Positions 8,857 through 16,550 of a DNA stretch of 62,098 bases are shown here, one piece after another. The position numbers and the translations under genes are program-made. How positions within the stretch are numbered: position 1 is the first letter of the stretch; the number at the start of each line of letters is the position of its first letter. Source of the DNA: Pararhizobium sp. (GTDB lineage: Bacteria; Pseudomonadota; Alphaproteobacteria; Rhizobiales; Rhizobiaceae); assembly GCA_030655075.1 (NCBI GenBank), contig JAURWE010000105.1, forward strand, positions 1-62,098, given 5' to 3'. The notes beneath the pieces are model-generated. The model was given only the letters and a program-made list of their open reading frames with translations, ran no database searches and was not told where the DNA came from.

Positions 8857-9092
8857 AAGCTCATCCCCTCAACGGATTGTTAGTGCGCCATTTAATGCAC
8901 CTAATATGAAGGGTGTCTAGGAATATGCAATTCAGTGTCGCTAACCCTCGACGCAGGTCTAAGGTTGCGGCTCCAACTAAGAGCAATAGTTTATCAGGCC
9001 GTTCGAACCGCTCGCTGAAGTTATGGTTTATTTCACTTTGGCACTCGCCTTTCGCGCGAATCTAGTGTTCAAAATGGAAGGTAGGGGGCAAA
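8857..9092. promoter_or_regulatory. Divergent intergenic region between two cargo units
   Basis: These 236 bp separate two start codons pointing away from each other and must hold both promoters. The sequence is AT-rich. I could not assign -35/-10 boxes or an operator with confidence. Confidence 0.4.
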
Positions 9093-10202
9093 ATGATCCG
9101 AGTAGACATACACACTAGAGAGATATCGGCCGATACCCGCATTTATGTTGCGCGGCCCGGCCCCAACTACAAGTTTTTCGAGTTATTCGTTGAGGGAAAT
9201 TTTGTGGGCCCCGATTTGCCAGGCCTCGATCTTCCTCCGTTTGAGAACCTTTCAGATGTAGGCGACCTCGAAGAGCGCGTGAAGCGATCCGTCGCAATAC
9301 GGCGCTATGCATTACGAGGAGATCGAGATATCGATCCGCCAATGCCCCACGTCGCTGATTATGCTGACGTGCCGAGCAGCCGATCGATTTCGCAATTTCT
9401 CCGCGTTGCCAGAGCTTACTTTAGCACCATGAAAGTCGGCGATCTAATTATCGTTCCGCCCGCAAATTTCCGCGGCCTTGCACATATCGGCGAACTTGCC
9501 GCAGCGCCCAACCAGCTAAAACAAATTTATCCGCGAATATATCCGGAAACCCCGCTTTTGGGGAGGCATGTCATATGGCGTAGTGTTATGGAAAAGGCAA
9601 AACTTCCAGCACAAACGCTAGATGCGCTGCAGAAGCCGTCCGCGCTTTTTCTGCTAGCGAGAGAGGCATGGCCCAATGTACTCCGTCGCGCTTACGGATC
9701 GTATTCAATGGAGGGTGAATATGGTGCGCGCTTCGAAATTTCTTCAGAGAAATTCCAAACGACGGACGATTTTTTCATTCAAGCCTTCTTCAACTTTGTC
9801 TCAAAAAACACAGATTTGGTGAGCACAGGTTCTCAAGATTTACTTTCGCTGAGGGACGGCGCGTTCGCCGCTGAGGGCGTTGCCCCAGATCTCTATACGA
9901 ATGTTAACTCTCCAGGTGGACTTTCATTGAAATCTCTGGTCGTGACACCTATTGTCATTGCGGTGATGTTGACCCTTGCGATTACTGTTGGTCCGGCCGC
10001 GTTTGCAGCGGCTGAAGCCGGTAGTTTGATTTTTGGAAACTCTCAGGCTCCCGCTGGCGACCAATGCACGGTTGAGGTAAGTTACCAGGTGGTCACGCAG
10101 CTAAGATTGTTGGGTTACGATCGGTGGTCTGAAGCTTGCGAAGTGGCGCGAGCAGCTGCCGCCAAGACCGGAATATCCACGACAGTAGGTATAGGGAACT
10201 GA
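9093..10202 (+). CDS. Membrane-associated protein with a PUA/EVE-like central segment (hypothetical)
   Basis: This is a 369-residue protein with GGGGGC before the ATG. Residues about 105-185 (KVGDLIIVPP, then a glycine-containing strand, then HVIWRSVMEKAKLPAQTL) resemble the pattern of PUA/EVE-like domains found next to restriction enzymes, where a GDxVVxP strand is followed by a conserved basic-Trp strand. This is a resemblance by eye, not a confirmed domain. Residues about 280-315 are a hydrophobic stretch (PIVIAVMLTLAITVGPAAF), likely a membrane segment. It overlaps the next gene by one base, so the two products probably act together. No nuclease motif was found. A two-gene defence or envelope-sensing module is one possible reading. 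Confidence 0.5.
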   Translation: MIRVDIHTREISADTRIYVARPGPNYKFFELFVEGNFVGPDLPGLDLPPFENLSDVGDLEERVKRSVAIRRYALRGDRDIDPPMPHVADYADVPSSRSISQFLRVARAYFSTMKVGDLIIVPPANFRGLAHIGELAAAPNQLKQIYPRIYPETPLLGRHVIWRSVMEKAKLPAQTLDALQKPSALFLLAREAWPNVLRRAYGSYSMEGEYGARFEISSEKFQTTDDFFIQAFFNFVSKNTDLVSTGSQDLLSLRDGAFAAEGVAPDLYTNVNSPGGLSLKSLVVTPIVIAVMLTLAITVGPAAFAAAEAGSLIFGNSQAPAGDQCTVEVSYQVVTQLRLLGYDRWSEACEVARAAAAKTGISTTVGIGN

Positions 10203-10681
10203 TGTTCGCGCTCTTTGCAAAACTTCCTGATTGGCTTCGGAGTGGCATTCTTGTCGTTCTCGGAGGCCTAATCGGCTGGTTTGCGAACCAGTACATGGAA
10301 TACCGAAGCTCGTTTAAAGAGGGCTTGGGGCAAAATTACGAGCAATTTGATGCGGCCGCTACTGGGGTGCAAGAGTCGTTGATTCAATTTGCGGATATTG
10401 CCCGTGGGCAGAAGTCCAAATCCGATCAAGATGTTGCAAACATTCAATCGAGGCTACTCAAGGCGGTAACCGCAGCAGATGACCTTCAAAGGCGCATGAA
10501 AGCCGATCCTCTAATTATTGAGCAGTACCGTTTGGCAACGGTCGATCTCAAGCATGCTTCAGATCACGTAACCGGCCCGCTGGACGCGAAAAATCTCCTT
10601 GAGGCGGTGAACGGCTACCTGGTCGCGGAAAAAATTCTTCGAGATGAAGTTCTACTGCAGCAGAGCTCGTTTTTGTATTAG
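10202..10681 (+). CDS. Membrane-anchored helical partner protein (hypothetical)
   Basis: This 159-residue protein starts on the last base of the upstream stop codon (TGATG). Residues about 12-34 form one transmembrane helix (LRSGILVVLGGLIGWFAN). The rest is a soluble, charged helical region, probably coiled coil, with no catalytic motif. The one-base overlap argues for a stoichiometric complex with the upstream membrane protein. Family not recognised. Confidence 0.5.
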   Translation: MFALFAKLPDWLRSGILVVLGGLIGWFANQYMEYRSSFKEGLGQNYEQFDAAATGVQESLIQFADIARGQKSKSDQDVANIQSRLLKAVTAADDLQRRMKADPLIIEQYRLATVDLKHASDHVTGPLDAKNLLEAVNGYLVAEKILRDEVLLQQSSFLY

Positions 10682-11031
10682 TTTCCGGTCAGCCCCTCTG
10701 TGCCACCGCATAGGGCTGTCGACCCTGCCCAATCTGAACCTTGAAAGGCCATAATCGGACCCTTTTGAATTGGCTTAATCGGCCAGTTTGGAAAAACTAA
10801 TGGTCGTTGTTTCCCAGGACCCGTGTATCAGCTGTCTCTGGAAGATTAAACTTCAGTCTCAGTTCGCTCATGCGGCGAAGATTGTCTAAAATCTTCCGTC
10901 GTGTGGTCATCACCCCGCTGAGACGAGACAACATCGACAGTGTGTCTTATTGCCCGTAGATTGAGCCCAAGAGTTTCATAGCGCTTTGCCTCACCAACGG
11001 GTCTTTCCCGCGCAAAACAACTTCAAGAAGT
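10682..11031. other. Intergenic gap without recognisable gene
   Basis: Between the two convergent cargo units there is about 350 bp with no open frame that has a credible start. I see no tRNA-like fold or named repeat. It ends at a terminator-like hairpin. Confidence 0.5.
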
Positions 11032-11058
11032 AAAAGGTCTGTGATTGGGACCTTTTTT
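11032..11058. terminator. Bidirectional rho-independent terminator
   Basis: AAAAGGTC (11032-11039) pairs with GACCTTTT (11049-11056) across a 9-nt loop. The hairpin is followed by T-runs on both strands. It sits between convergent genes and immediately downstream of the minus-strand gene ending at 11062. Confidence 0.7.
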
Positions 11059-11061
11059 CAA

Positions 11062-11865
11062 CTAGCTGCTTTCGCCAGCTGCGGTGAATGATTGCCATTC
11101 TCCCAATGAAGTAGGAGGGAAAACATACTCATATAGGTCTAAGCCGCGCGACGTTAGATGATAGGAAAGGGGTAGGTTCTTCGATGGATCTTCATTGAAG
11201 TCGATGAAGGATTTGGGCGTCTTGAGTCGCTTCTCTATAACTCCGACCGTCACCAGGTCAGTAATTGCCAACTGGTTTCGTTCAACCACGGCAAGATCAT
11301 AAAACAGGTTGTTGATGGCGCTCTGAGCAGGGTCCTGAAAGCCATCAGGGGTCGCGGCGTAGGTGATACCAAGTGTCGTAAGGTCGCCCGCAGGGACGCC
11401 GTTTATTGCGGGGTGGTTTTTTTCAACAATCGCACGGATGTATCTAAAGTGCCCATTTGACAGCTGATTTAATAACACAAATATCATTGAAGTTGTGTCG
11501 AAGTCTGCTGAGAGGTCTGTCATTCCTTTGAATGCTGCGTTCCGGATGGCCTCCAATTTTTGCTGACCGAGCGTCTTAGCAGCAGTGTCGATTGCTTGGG
11601 CGAGAACGGGCTGCACTTCCTCTCGTTGCAACAGATCGCCGACGGCATCCTCGGATCTTTCCGCAAGATCATTGACATCTTGCGCCAGCTGCACAAGCAA
11701 GGTTTGGATTCGGCGCTGGGTGGGGTCTTCCCAAAACTGGCCAGCAACGAGTTGAAATACACTACCGAAGGGAAGACATCCGATGAGAGCCATTGCGGTG
11801 TCGCGAACAGGCCCCTCAGGCGGCTGCGTCAACTGGCCCTTCTGAATCTGCCGATAATCAGGCAT
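11062..11865 (-). CDS. Hypothetical protein, third gene of the DUF4145 operon
   Basis: This is a 267-residue protein. The ATG at 11865 is preferred to an upstream TTG because AGGGA lies 7 nt before it. A weakly hydrophobic segment (MALIGCLPFGSVFQLVAGQF) near residues 25-45 could be membrane-associated. The middle is helical, and the C-terminus looks like a winged-helix-type mixed fold (LTSRGLDLYEYVF). No known catalytic motif. It follows a membrane protein and a DUF4145 protein on the same strand, and the three are likely co-transcribed. Function unknown. Confidence 0.5.
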   Translation of the reverse strand: MPDYRQIQKGQLTQPPEGPVRDTAMALIGCLPFGSVFQLVAGQFWEDPTQRRIQTLLVQLAQDVNDLAERSEDAVGDLLQREEVQPVLAQAIDTAAKTLGQQKLEAIRNAAFKGMTDLSADFDTTSMIFVLLNQLSNGHFRYIRAIVEKNHPAINGVPAGDLTTLGITYAATPDGFQDPAQSAINNLFYDLAVVERNQLAITDLVTVGVIEKRLKTPKSFIDFNEDPSKNLPLSYHLTSRGLDLYEYVFPPTSLGEWQSFTAAGESS

Positions 11866-11941
11866 TTGTTGATCCCTCAACCACCGTGTCCCCTTCTATT
11901 TTGGCAAGCCCGAGCCGACAAATATAAGGCGGGCTCAGCAA

Positions 11942-12487
11942 TCAACTTTTCGTGGATGCCACAAAATTGGCAAGCTGGAGGAAATGCCATCCACCGACGA
12001 TCAGGGCGACGATAGAACCGAGTACGATGATTATACAAATGGCTTGAAGCAGATAGCCTACCGCACCCCAGATTTTAGCCGCGCGGGTTTCTTTGCTGAA
12101 GGGGTGCTCCCAAATATATCTCATAGCTCCGAAAGAGTGTGTAAAACAGCTTTGGGTAAGATAGGCAACGGACGGCGCAAGTACGCAGAGCAGTACGCTG
12201 CCGCAGAGATATAGTAGCGCACTATTGAAATGTTCAATGCCGACACTCCCCGCCAGCACCTTGTTATTGGCTGAATAGAAGCCCAGTAAACCCGCAATTC
12301 CCGCTGCAGCTGCAAGGGCTGGTGCACGCATTGCGGCGTTCGAAAATGATCCGACAAGAGTGAAGCTATCGGCGAGATTTTTTCTCAACGCATCGTGGTG
12401 GTCCTTCGCGTCTTCCCGGACCCGTTCATGATGTTTCTCTTGTTCAGGAGTCAATGACGTTGTGTCCTTGTTTGTCCCGGCGCTCAA
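11942..12487 (-). CDS. Multi-pass membrane protein, second gene of the DUF4145 operon
   Basis: This 181-residue protein has a hydrophilic, His-rich N-terminus followed by about three or four hydrophobic segments (APALAAAAGIAGLLGF; ALLYLCGSVLLCVLAPSVAY; AICIIIVLGSIVALIVGG). The best in-frame start is TTG; no ATG is available upstream of the first membrane segment, so the N-terminus is uncertain. It overlaps the 3' end of the DUF4145 gene by about 40 bases. Membrane effectors paired with cytosolic sensors are common in phage-defence operons, which is why the context is of interest, but this role is inference. Confidence 0.5.
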   Translation of the reverse strand: MSAGTNKDTTSLTPEQEKHHERVREDAKDHHDALRKNLADSFTLVGSFSNAAMRAPALAAAAGIAGLLGFYSANNKVLAGSVGIEHFNSALLYLCGSVLLCVLAPSVAYLTQSCFTHSFGAMRYIWEHPFSKETRAAKIWGAVGYLLQAICIIIVLGSIVALIVGGWHFLQLANFVASTKS

Positions 12488-13253
12488 TCGCAGCTTTAGC
12501 GCCCGCCGGAAGCTGCTCGAAGAGCTTTTCGGCCTCTAGCTTTTCGGTGATCATCCGTTGACAAATGCGGTTGATGCAATTGAGCAAAAACCGCGCGGTT
12601 TCCTGATCATCACGAAGATCGATGATGCCCGGATGAACCGCATTGTTACCAATGACCCGGACGGCGTCTAGCATCAGCTGAACGTCTGGGTTCAATCCAC
12701 TTTTGACGAGTTCTCCGATCTGCTCATTAAGATCTTTAGATTGGGTTTTAAGGAAGACGCAAAGCTCCTGGATCACAAGCCGCGAAAGAGCGGCCGACGC
12801 ACGGGGTGATATATCGGTAATCTTTGACGCTTCTGAAAACGTTCGTTTGATGTCGTTGGGGAGATCGTCGTGGGGAAGAATATCGCCCGTTAACGGGTAG
12901 ATCATGTTTCCAGCGAGCCAAATCGAAACATTACCGCAATGCTCGCATGTCACGCTGAAGAGGTTGTTCAACTCGTGCCCATACCGGCTATTTTCTTCTT
13001 GATCTAGAAAAACTTCGCCGCTCATTGTGCGCTGGATAAGGTCGAGAACCGAAGCGGGATCAAGCTTTAAGTCTGGATTTTTTTCCTTGGCCCTCCATTT
13101 TTCCAGATCTGCATTGGTAAAGACCGGCGGCGCCTTTCCTTTACCCAGGTATCGCGCAGACAAGCGTGCCCATCGTTGAACAGCTCGGACGCCACAATGA
13201 GGGCAATTGAAACCTGTACTGCCGTATGACGGGGCTTCATATTTATTGTCCAA
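12444..13253 (-). CDS. DUF4145 domain protein with zinc-ribbon cysteines
   Basis: This 269-residue protein probably starts at TTG, with GGGAG 6 nt upstream. Two CxxC pairs (FNCPHCG near residue 16, TCEHCG near residue 103) suggest a zinc ribbon. Residues about 140-235 match the DUF4145 pattern: a helical block with ASAALSRLVIQELCVFL, then IGNNAVHPG, the conserved (G)NxAxH element. DUF4145 domains occur in restriction and defence proteins and on mobile elements; their biochemical role is not established. It heads a three-gene minus-strand operon with a membrane protein and a hypothetical protein. Confidence 0.75.
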   Translation of the reverse strand: MDNKYEAPSYGSTGFNCPHCGVRAVQRWARLSARYLGKGKAPPVFTNADLEKWRAKEKNPDLKLDPASVLDLIQRTMSGEVFLDQEENSRYGHELNNLFSVTCEHCGNVSIWLAGNMIYPLTGDILPHDDLPNDIKRTFSEASKITDISPRASAALSRLVIQELCVFLKTQSKDLNEQIGELVKSGLNPDVQLMLDAVRVIGNNAVHPGIIDLRDDQETARFLLNCINRICQRMITEKLEAEKLFEQLPAGAKAAIERRDKQGHNVIDS

Positions 13254-13469
13254 ATGGCTCTCCCGTCATCACTACTAAACACTCAGACTTCAGCTGGTGT
13301 TAAGTGGCGAACACTAAAAAATTATTATCTAGCTCCTAGAAGCAAATTGCGAGAATTTGTTGGCCTGTATTTTGAGAATATTGAATATAAAATAGGATGT
13401 CAGCTTATGCGTTGCATGTAATAATATATGAATTAAACTCCGAGAGGAGTTTTCGTGCCCCTCATAATT
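13254..13469. promoter_or_regulatory. AT-rich promoter region of the DUF4145 operon
   Basis: This 216-bp, strongly AT-rich spacer precedes the minus-strand operon and follows the 3' end of the ribbon-helix-helix gene. It must contain the operon promoter. No operator repeat was clear to me. Confidence 0.4.
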
Positions 13470-13997
13470 TTATTCTAGCTTCGGCCTAAACGGCTTTCCA
13501 CCTGTCTTTTCATCCCAAAGTTTCATGAACTGATTGAGAAATTCGGTCGAGTCGGTAACGTCCTTACTCTGTTCCGCTGCATCGAGTATCGCTTCTTCTA
13601 CAGTTTTTCCGGCCGCCAATTTGTCACGGCGATCTACAAGATCTTCGACGAGTGTCTTCACGGCAATCATGCTTATCTTTGTAAAAAGCTGAGCTTGAAT
13701 ATGTGCGGGAGCAGTTTCGGATTCGTTTTCTTTTCTAGCTTTTGGCATCTCAGTTGACGCTCGTTCATTGCGCTCCCATCGTTCCGACGCTTCCTGCCAG
13801 TCAAGAGCACCCTGTATCAAAGTTCCCAAAGTATCCAGTTCGGTCTCTATACGTAATGCTGTTTGACACAGGCGGCGAATAGCTTCGCCACGCGACCTGA
13901 TACGATGAGTAAATGACCAATCGTCAATCAAGGCCAGCTCATCTGCCGTCATCATGATCGGTATACGCTGATCCTTGAGCTGTTTAATTTCGCTCAT
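13470..13997 (-). CDS. Ribbon-helix-helix regulator with extended C-terminus
   Basis: This 175-residue protein has an ATG preceded by GAGGAG. The first ~45 residues look like an Arc/MetJ-type ribbon-helix-helix: a strand RIPIMMTADEL, then helix LALIDDWSFTHRIRSRGEAI and a second helix. The rest is a hydrophilic helical tail of unknown function. The N-terminus is clearly related to the divergently transcribed 58-residue protein next to it (shared R-(I/M)-PIM, IDD-(W/Y)-SF-(T/A)-HRIR-(S/T)-R). The two share an operator-rich spacer, which suggests mutual control of the element. Confidence 0.6.
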   Translation of the reverse strand: MSEIKQLKDQRIPIMMTADELALIDDWSFTHRIRSRGEAIRRLCQTALRIETELDTLGTLIQGALDWQEASERWERNERASTEMPKARKENESETAPAHIQAQLFTKISMIAVKTLVEDLVDRRDKLAAGKTVEEAILDAAEQSKDVTDSTEFLNQFMKLWDEKTGGKPFRPKLE

Positions 13998-14000
13998 CAA

Positions 14001-14102
14001 AAACTCCTCATACGGCCATGTTGCACAAGTTTTCAGTTGACGTCAAAACCGTCTTCGACGTATTAAGTTGTGCAAGTTGCACAACATGCATTGGAGGTGA
14101 CG
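14001..14102. promoter_or_regulatory. Divergent promoter with TTGTGCAA operator repeats
   Basis: A near-perfect inverted repeat GTTGTGCAA-G-TTGCACAAC lies at 14067-14085. A further half site, TGTTGCACAA, lies at 14019-14028. Between them is the palindrome TTGACGTCAA. The sites lie between two divergent ribbon-helix-helix genes and are the natural binding targets of one or both products. Confidence 0.65.
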
Positions 14103-14279
14103 GTGGAGAAGCCAATGAAGACTGAGCGGATGCCGATCATGGTCGATTCGGGCTTTCTTAGACAGATCGATGACTACAGTTTCGCGCATCGCATCCGCAC
14201 GAGAGCTGAGACGGTCAGAATACTTATTCTGAGGGGCATGGAAAATGACGAAAAGAAAAAAGCCGACGTCCAGGCCTGA
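14103..14279 (+). CDS. Small ribbon-helix-helix regulator
   Basis: This 58-residue protein is read from GTG, with GGAGG about 6 nt upstream; an ATG 12 bases further in is the alternative. It consists essentially of the ribbon-helix-helix domain shared with the divergent 175-residue protein (RMPIMVDSGFL; QIDDYSFAHRIRTRAETVR). Its last codons overlap the 5' arm of a strong terminator. It is probably a repressor or antirepressor in the control circuit of the element. Confidence 0.6.
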   Translation: MEKPMKTERMPIMVDSGFLRQIDDYSFAHRIRTRAETVRILILRGMENDEKKKADVQA

Positions 14280-14297
14280 GAACCGACGTCGGCTTTT
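14260..14297 (+). terminator. Rho-independent terminator after the small regulator
   Basis: AAGCCGACGTC (14260-14270) pairs with GACGTCGGCTT (14284-14294) over a 13-nt loop and is followed by TTTT. The left arm lies inside the end of the regulator gene. A-runs on the left could make it work in both directions. Confidence 0.8.
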
Positions 14298-14319
14298 GTG
14301 CACCAGAAAGGAATTCAGA

Positions 14320-15174
14320 ATGCACAGCAAACATAAATCAGAACAACGCGACAATGCAAGTGTTTCGCGTCGGTCGCTTCTCACCGGCGGTCTCGCATCG
14401 ACGGCGATCGCTATGGCGGCCCCGGCCGAAGCTAGCGCAAACGCCATCGTCGATAAAGTCAACAGGCTCGGCTTGGAACTGGCGGACGCGCTTAACACCT
14501 ATGCCGATGGCCGCTTCTGCGCCGAAATTCAGCCGTCTAGGACAACGAATTGGCCCGTCGCATTTGGTCGGCGTTCTGGACGCTATGCAAACCTTGGCAT
14601 CGGCCGGATCAGCGATGAGCTGGCATGGCTGATTGATGGCTATGCCGAGCTGATCGAGCAGGTTGGACCTGTAGGGGATGAATGGGCCCGGTTGGAGAAG
14701 CTGGCTTGCGAAAATGCGCGGGCAGAAGTGATTGTCAACGAAGTGGCGATCAACATTCGAGACATTCCGCCTTACTACAGGGAGTTGATGCTCACGAGCA
14801 TGCATGAGGTTGATCGCGTCTTTGGCCAGATACTTAAGGTCATCCCTGGTTTCCTTAAGCAGCTTCACGAACGCATAGAGGCTAGCGCAGATAATGCGCG
14901 GAGACTTCTTCGTGAGCGTCTAGAGGAAGCTGACGCATGGTGCATGTCTTCTGGCTACAACGACGCTGAAGCGGCGTTTAAGCGTCTTACCGATGCTATG
15001 TTCAAAATGGAGATTGAGATTAGCGAGTTCGAGTGTTCGTCATTCGCCGATGCCATGCAGATGGCAAAGTTCGCTGAGGATCATTTCACCGAGGAGTGGC
15101 ATACAAGCGAGCGTAGCAGGATGCTGACGTCGATCGCTCGCGGGTTTGCCCGGCTTTATGAGGGGGAGGCCTAA
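14320..15174 (+). CDS. Tat-type exported hypothetical protein
   Basis: This 284-residue protein has AAAGGA upstream of the ATG. The N-terminus has a twin-arginine-like signal (SRRSLLTGGLASTAIAMAAP) ending near ASA at residue 40, so export through the Tat system is likely. The mature part is helical and acidic, with no cofactor or catalytic motif that I recognise. It lies between the control region and the excisionase/integrase genes of the element, an unusual place for an exported protein. Family unknown. Confidence 0.55.
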   Translation: MHSKHKSEQRDNASVSRRSLLTGGLASTAIAMAAPAEASANAIVDKVNRLGLELADALNTYADGRFCAEIQPSRTTNWPVAFGRRSGRYANLGIGRISDELAWLIDGYAELIEQVGPVGDEWARLEKLACENARAEVIVNEVAINIRDIPPYYRELMLTSMHEVDRVFGQILKVIPGFLKQLHERIEASADNARRLLRERLEEADAWCMSSGYNDAEAAFKRLTDAMFKMEIEISEFECSSFADAMQMAKFAEDHFTEEWHTSERSRMLTSIARGFARLYEGEA

Positions 15175-15175
15175 C

Positions 15176-15439
15176 ATGTCTGGACCGATCATCCACGCCA
15201 GACCTCCTTCGTTTCTCTCGTGCGCTTCACTCGCCAGGGAACTCGACGTGTCAGAGGCGACGGTACGTACCATGGTCGACAAGGGCGTTTTGCCTCCGCC
15301 GGTCAGGATGGGTGCAAACGTTCGCTGGCACTGGGCGGGCGTCCTGGCGTCGCTGAGCGGCCTTGCGTCCAAAGCGGCTGGCACGGATGACGCCTATATG
15401 CTGGGGGCAAAAAATGCCACGTCGTCGCAAGAAATCTGA
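15176..15439 (+). CDS. AlpA/excisionase-like helix-turn-helix protein
   Basis: This 87-residue protein has GGGGGAGG upstream of the ATG. The region LARELDVSEATVRTMVDKGV, followed by LPPPVRMGANVRWH, is the pattern of MerR-like AlpA/Xis proteins that bind near attachment sites and direct excision. It overlaps the start of the integrase gene by 26 bases, so the two are expressed together. The excisionase role is inferred from fold and position. Confidence 0.7.
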   Translation: MSGPIIHARPPSFLSCASLARELDVSEATVRTMVDKGVLPPPVRMGANVRWHWAGVLASLSGLASKAAGTDDAYMLGAKNATSSQEI

Positions 15440-16541
15440 AATTCCCCTGCCGCGCCACGTTCAGCCGGTCACCTCCCGAGGCAAGCTGTACTACTATTTT
15501 CAGATCGGCCGGGGCACTGCGAACGCCGGCCCACGTGTGCCGCTACCACGGGATCCGCATTCCCCTGAATTCTGGACGGCCTATCAGCAGCTTCGTGGTA
15601 ACAGCATCGCCGCTGGGACAGATGACACCGTCAATGCGGTTCTCGATGAATGGTTGATGCAAATGCGTGCCGCTGGCGATGTAACAGCTAGCACGATCAG
15701 GTTTTATGAACATGCGGCCGGCACAGCCCGGAAGGCGTGGGGCAGCCTGTCTCCGCGCGGGCTTAAGCCGATGCATGTGCAGGCCGTTTTCAACGGCCTT
15801 TCCGCAAAGCCCGGCGCGGCCAACAATTTCCTTTCGACCATGCGAAGTTTTTCCCGATGGGCCCGGCTTCATGAGTACATCGATACCAATCTGGCCGAGG
15901 GGATAAAGCCAAGGAAGTCTGAGAAGGGGCACAAACCCTGGACGCCTGAACAGATCGCCGCTGCAGAGAAGCATCTCACCGGCGTCGTTCGGCGCGGCGT
16001 TATGCTCTACCTCTACACGGGAATGCGCGGTAGCGATGCTGTGCGTGTCGGGCCGGACACCATCGATGAAGAAGGCTTCTCGCTGACCACGCAAAAGAAA
16101 GGGCGAGGAATTTATTGCCCAATCCTCCCCGAGCTCGAAGAGGAAATGAAGGCCTGGGACATGACAACACCAGGTCCATTTCTGAAGCAGGAAGAGGGAC
16201 GCGCACTCGACCGCAAGTTCACACGGAAACGCTTCTCCAAGGTATTTGCCGCTCAGCGCGACAAGATACCCGAGCTAGCTGGGGTCACCCTGCATGGCCT
16301 GCGTTGCAACGCGGTTATTCGCCTGAGACGGGCAGGACTTGAGATCGGCCAGATCGGCGACATTGTTGCCATGTCGCTGCCAACGATCGTTCGTTACTGC
16401 CGTTTCGCCGACAAGAAAGTGAGCGGGAAAGCGGCGCTGGCCACGCTCAAAAATAACGAGAAAATTCTCGCTACTGTAAAACATCGTAAATCTGCAAAAC
16501 AGAAATCAAAAGAAAACAACAAGATAGGTGACGAAAGATGA
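15414..16541 (+). CDS. Tyrosine recombinase (integrase)
   Basis: This 375-residue protein has the phage-integrase architecture: an N-terminal SAM-like DNA-binding part (about residues 55-150) and a catalytic domain from about 170. The catalytic signature is visible: Arg in YTGMRGSD, HGLR for the H-x-x-R box, and the tyrosine in TIVRYCRF. The start is the ATG inside the end of the excisionase-like gene. The stop codon lies 1 nt before the right 8-bp repeat, the usual arrangement of an integrase next to its attachment site. It is predicted to catalyse site-specific recombination between ATGTGCGA copies within terL. Confidence 0.92.
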   Translation: MPRRRKKSEIPLPRHVQPVTSRGKLYYYFQIGRGTANAGPRVPLPRDPHSPEFWTAYQQLRGNSIAAGTDDTVNAVLDEWLMQMRAAGDVTASTIRFYEHAAGTARKAWGSLSPRGLKPMHVQAVFNGLSAKPGAANNFLSTMRSFSRWARLHEYIDTNLAEGIKPRKSEKGHKPWTPEQIAAAEKHLTGVVRRGVMLYLYTGMRGSDAVRVGPDTIDEEGFSLTTQKKGRGIYCPILPELEEEMKAWDMTTPGPFLKQEEGRALDRKFTRKRFSKVFAAQRDKIPELAGVTLHGLRCNAVIRLRRAGLEIGQIGDIVAMSLPTIVRYCRFADKKVSGKAALATLKNNEKILATVKHRKSAKQKSKENNKIGDER

Positions 16542-16542
16542 A

Positions 16543-16550
16543 ATGTGCGA
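16543..16550. other. attR core of the integrative element
   Basis: Exact second copy of ATGTGCGA (see 3369-3376). The terL reading frame resumes here. Confidence 0.7.

Larger units (their letters stand above)
3369..16550. mobile_element. 13.2-kb integrative element inserted in terL
   Basis: The element is bounded by the 8-bp direct repeat ATGTGCGA. Removing 13,174 bp restores a continuous terL of 597 codons ending in a terminase-like C-terminus. A tyrosine recombinase gene ends 1 nt before the right repeat, and an AlpA-like helix-turn-helix gene precedes it. The left 3.5 kb is a tight operon of small genes headed by winged-helix proteins. The middle (6.9-13.5 kb) is visibly more AT-rich than the flanks and holds unrecognised cargo. 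No relaxase, type IV secretion, capsid or transposase gene was seen. It is therefore a small integrative or satellite-like element, not a full conjugative element or prophage. Confidence 0.85.

Noticed and set aside
3369..16550. Considered as an intact prophage or conjugative element
   Set aside because: No capsid, tail, relaxase, coupling protein or type IV secretion genes are visible; only integration, control, backbone and cargo genes.
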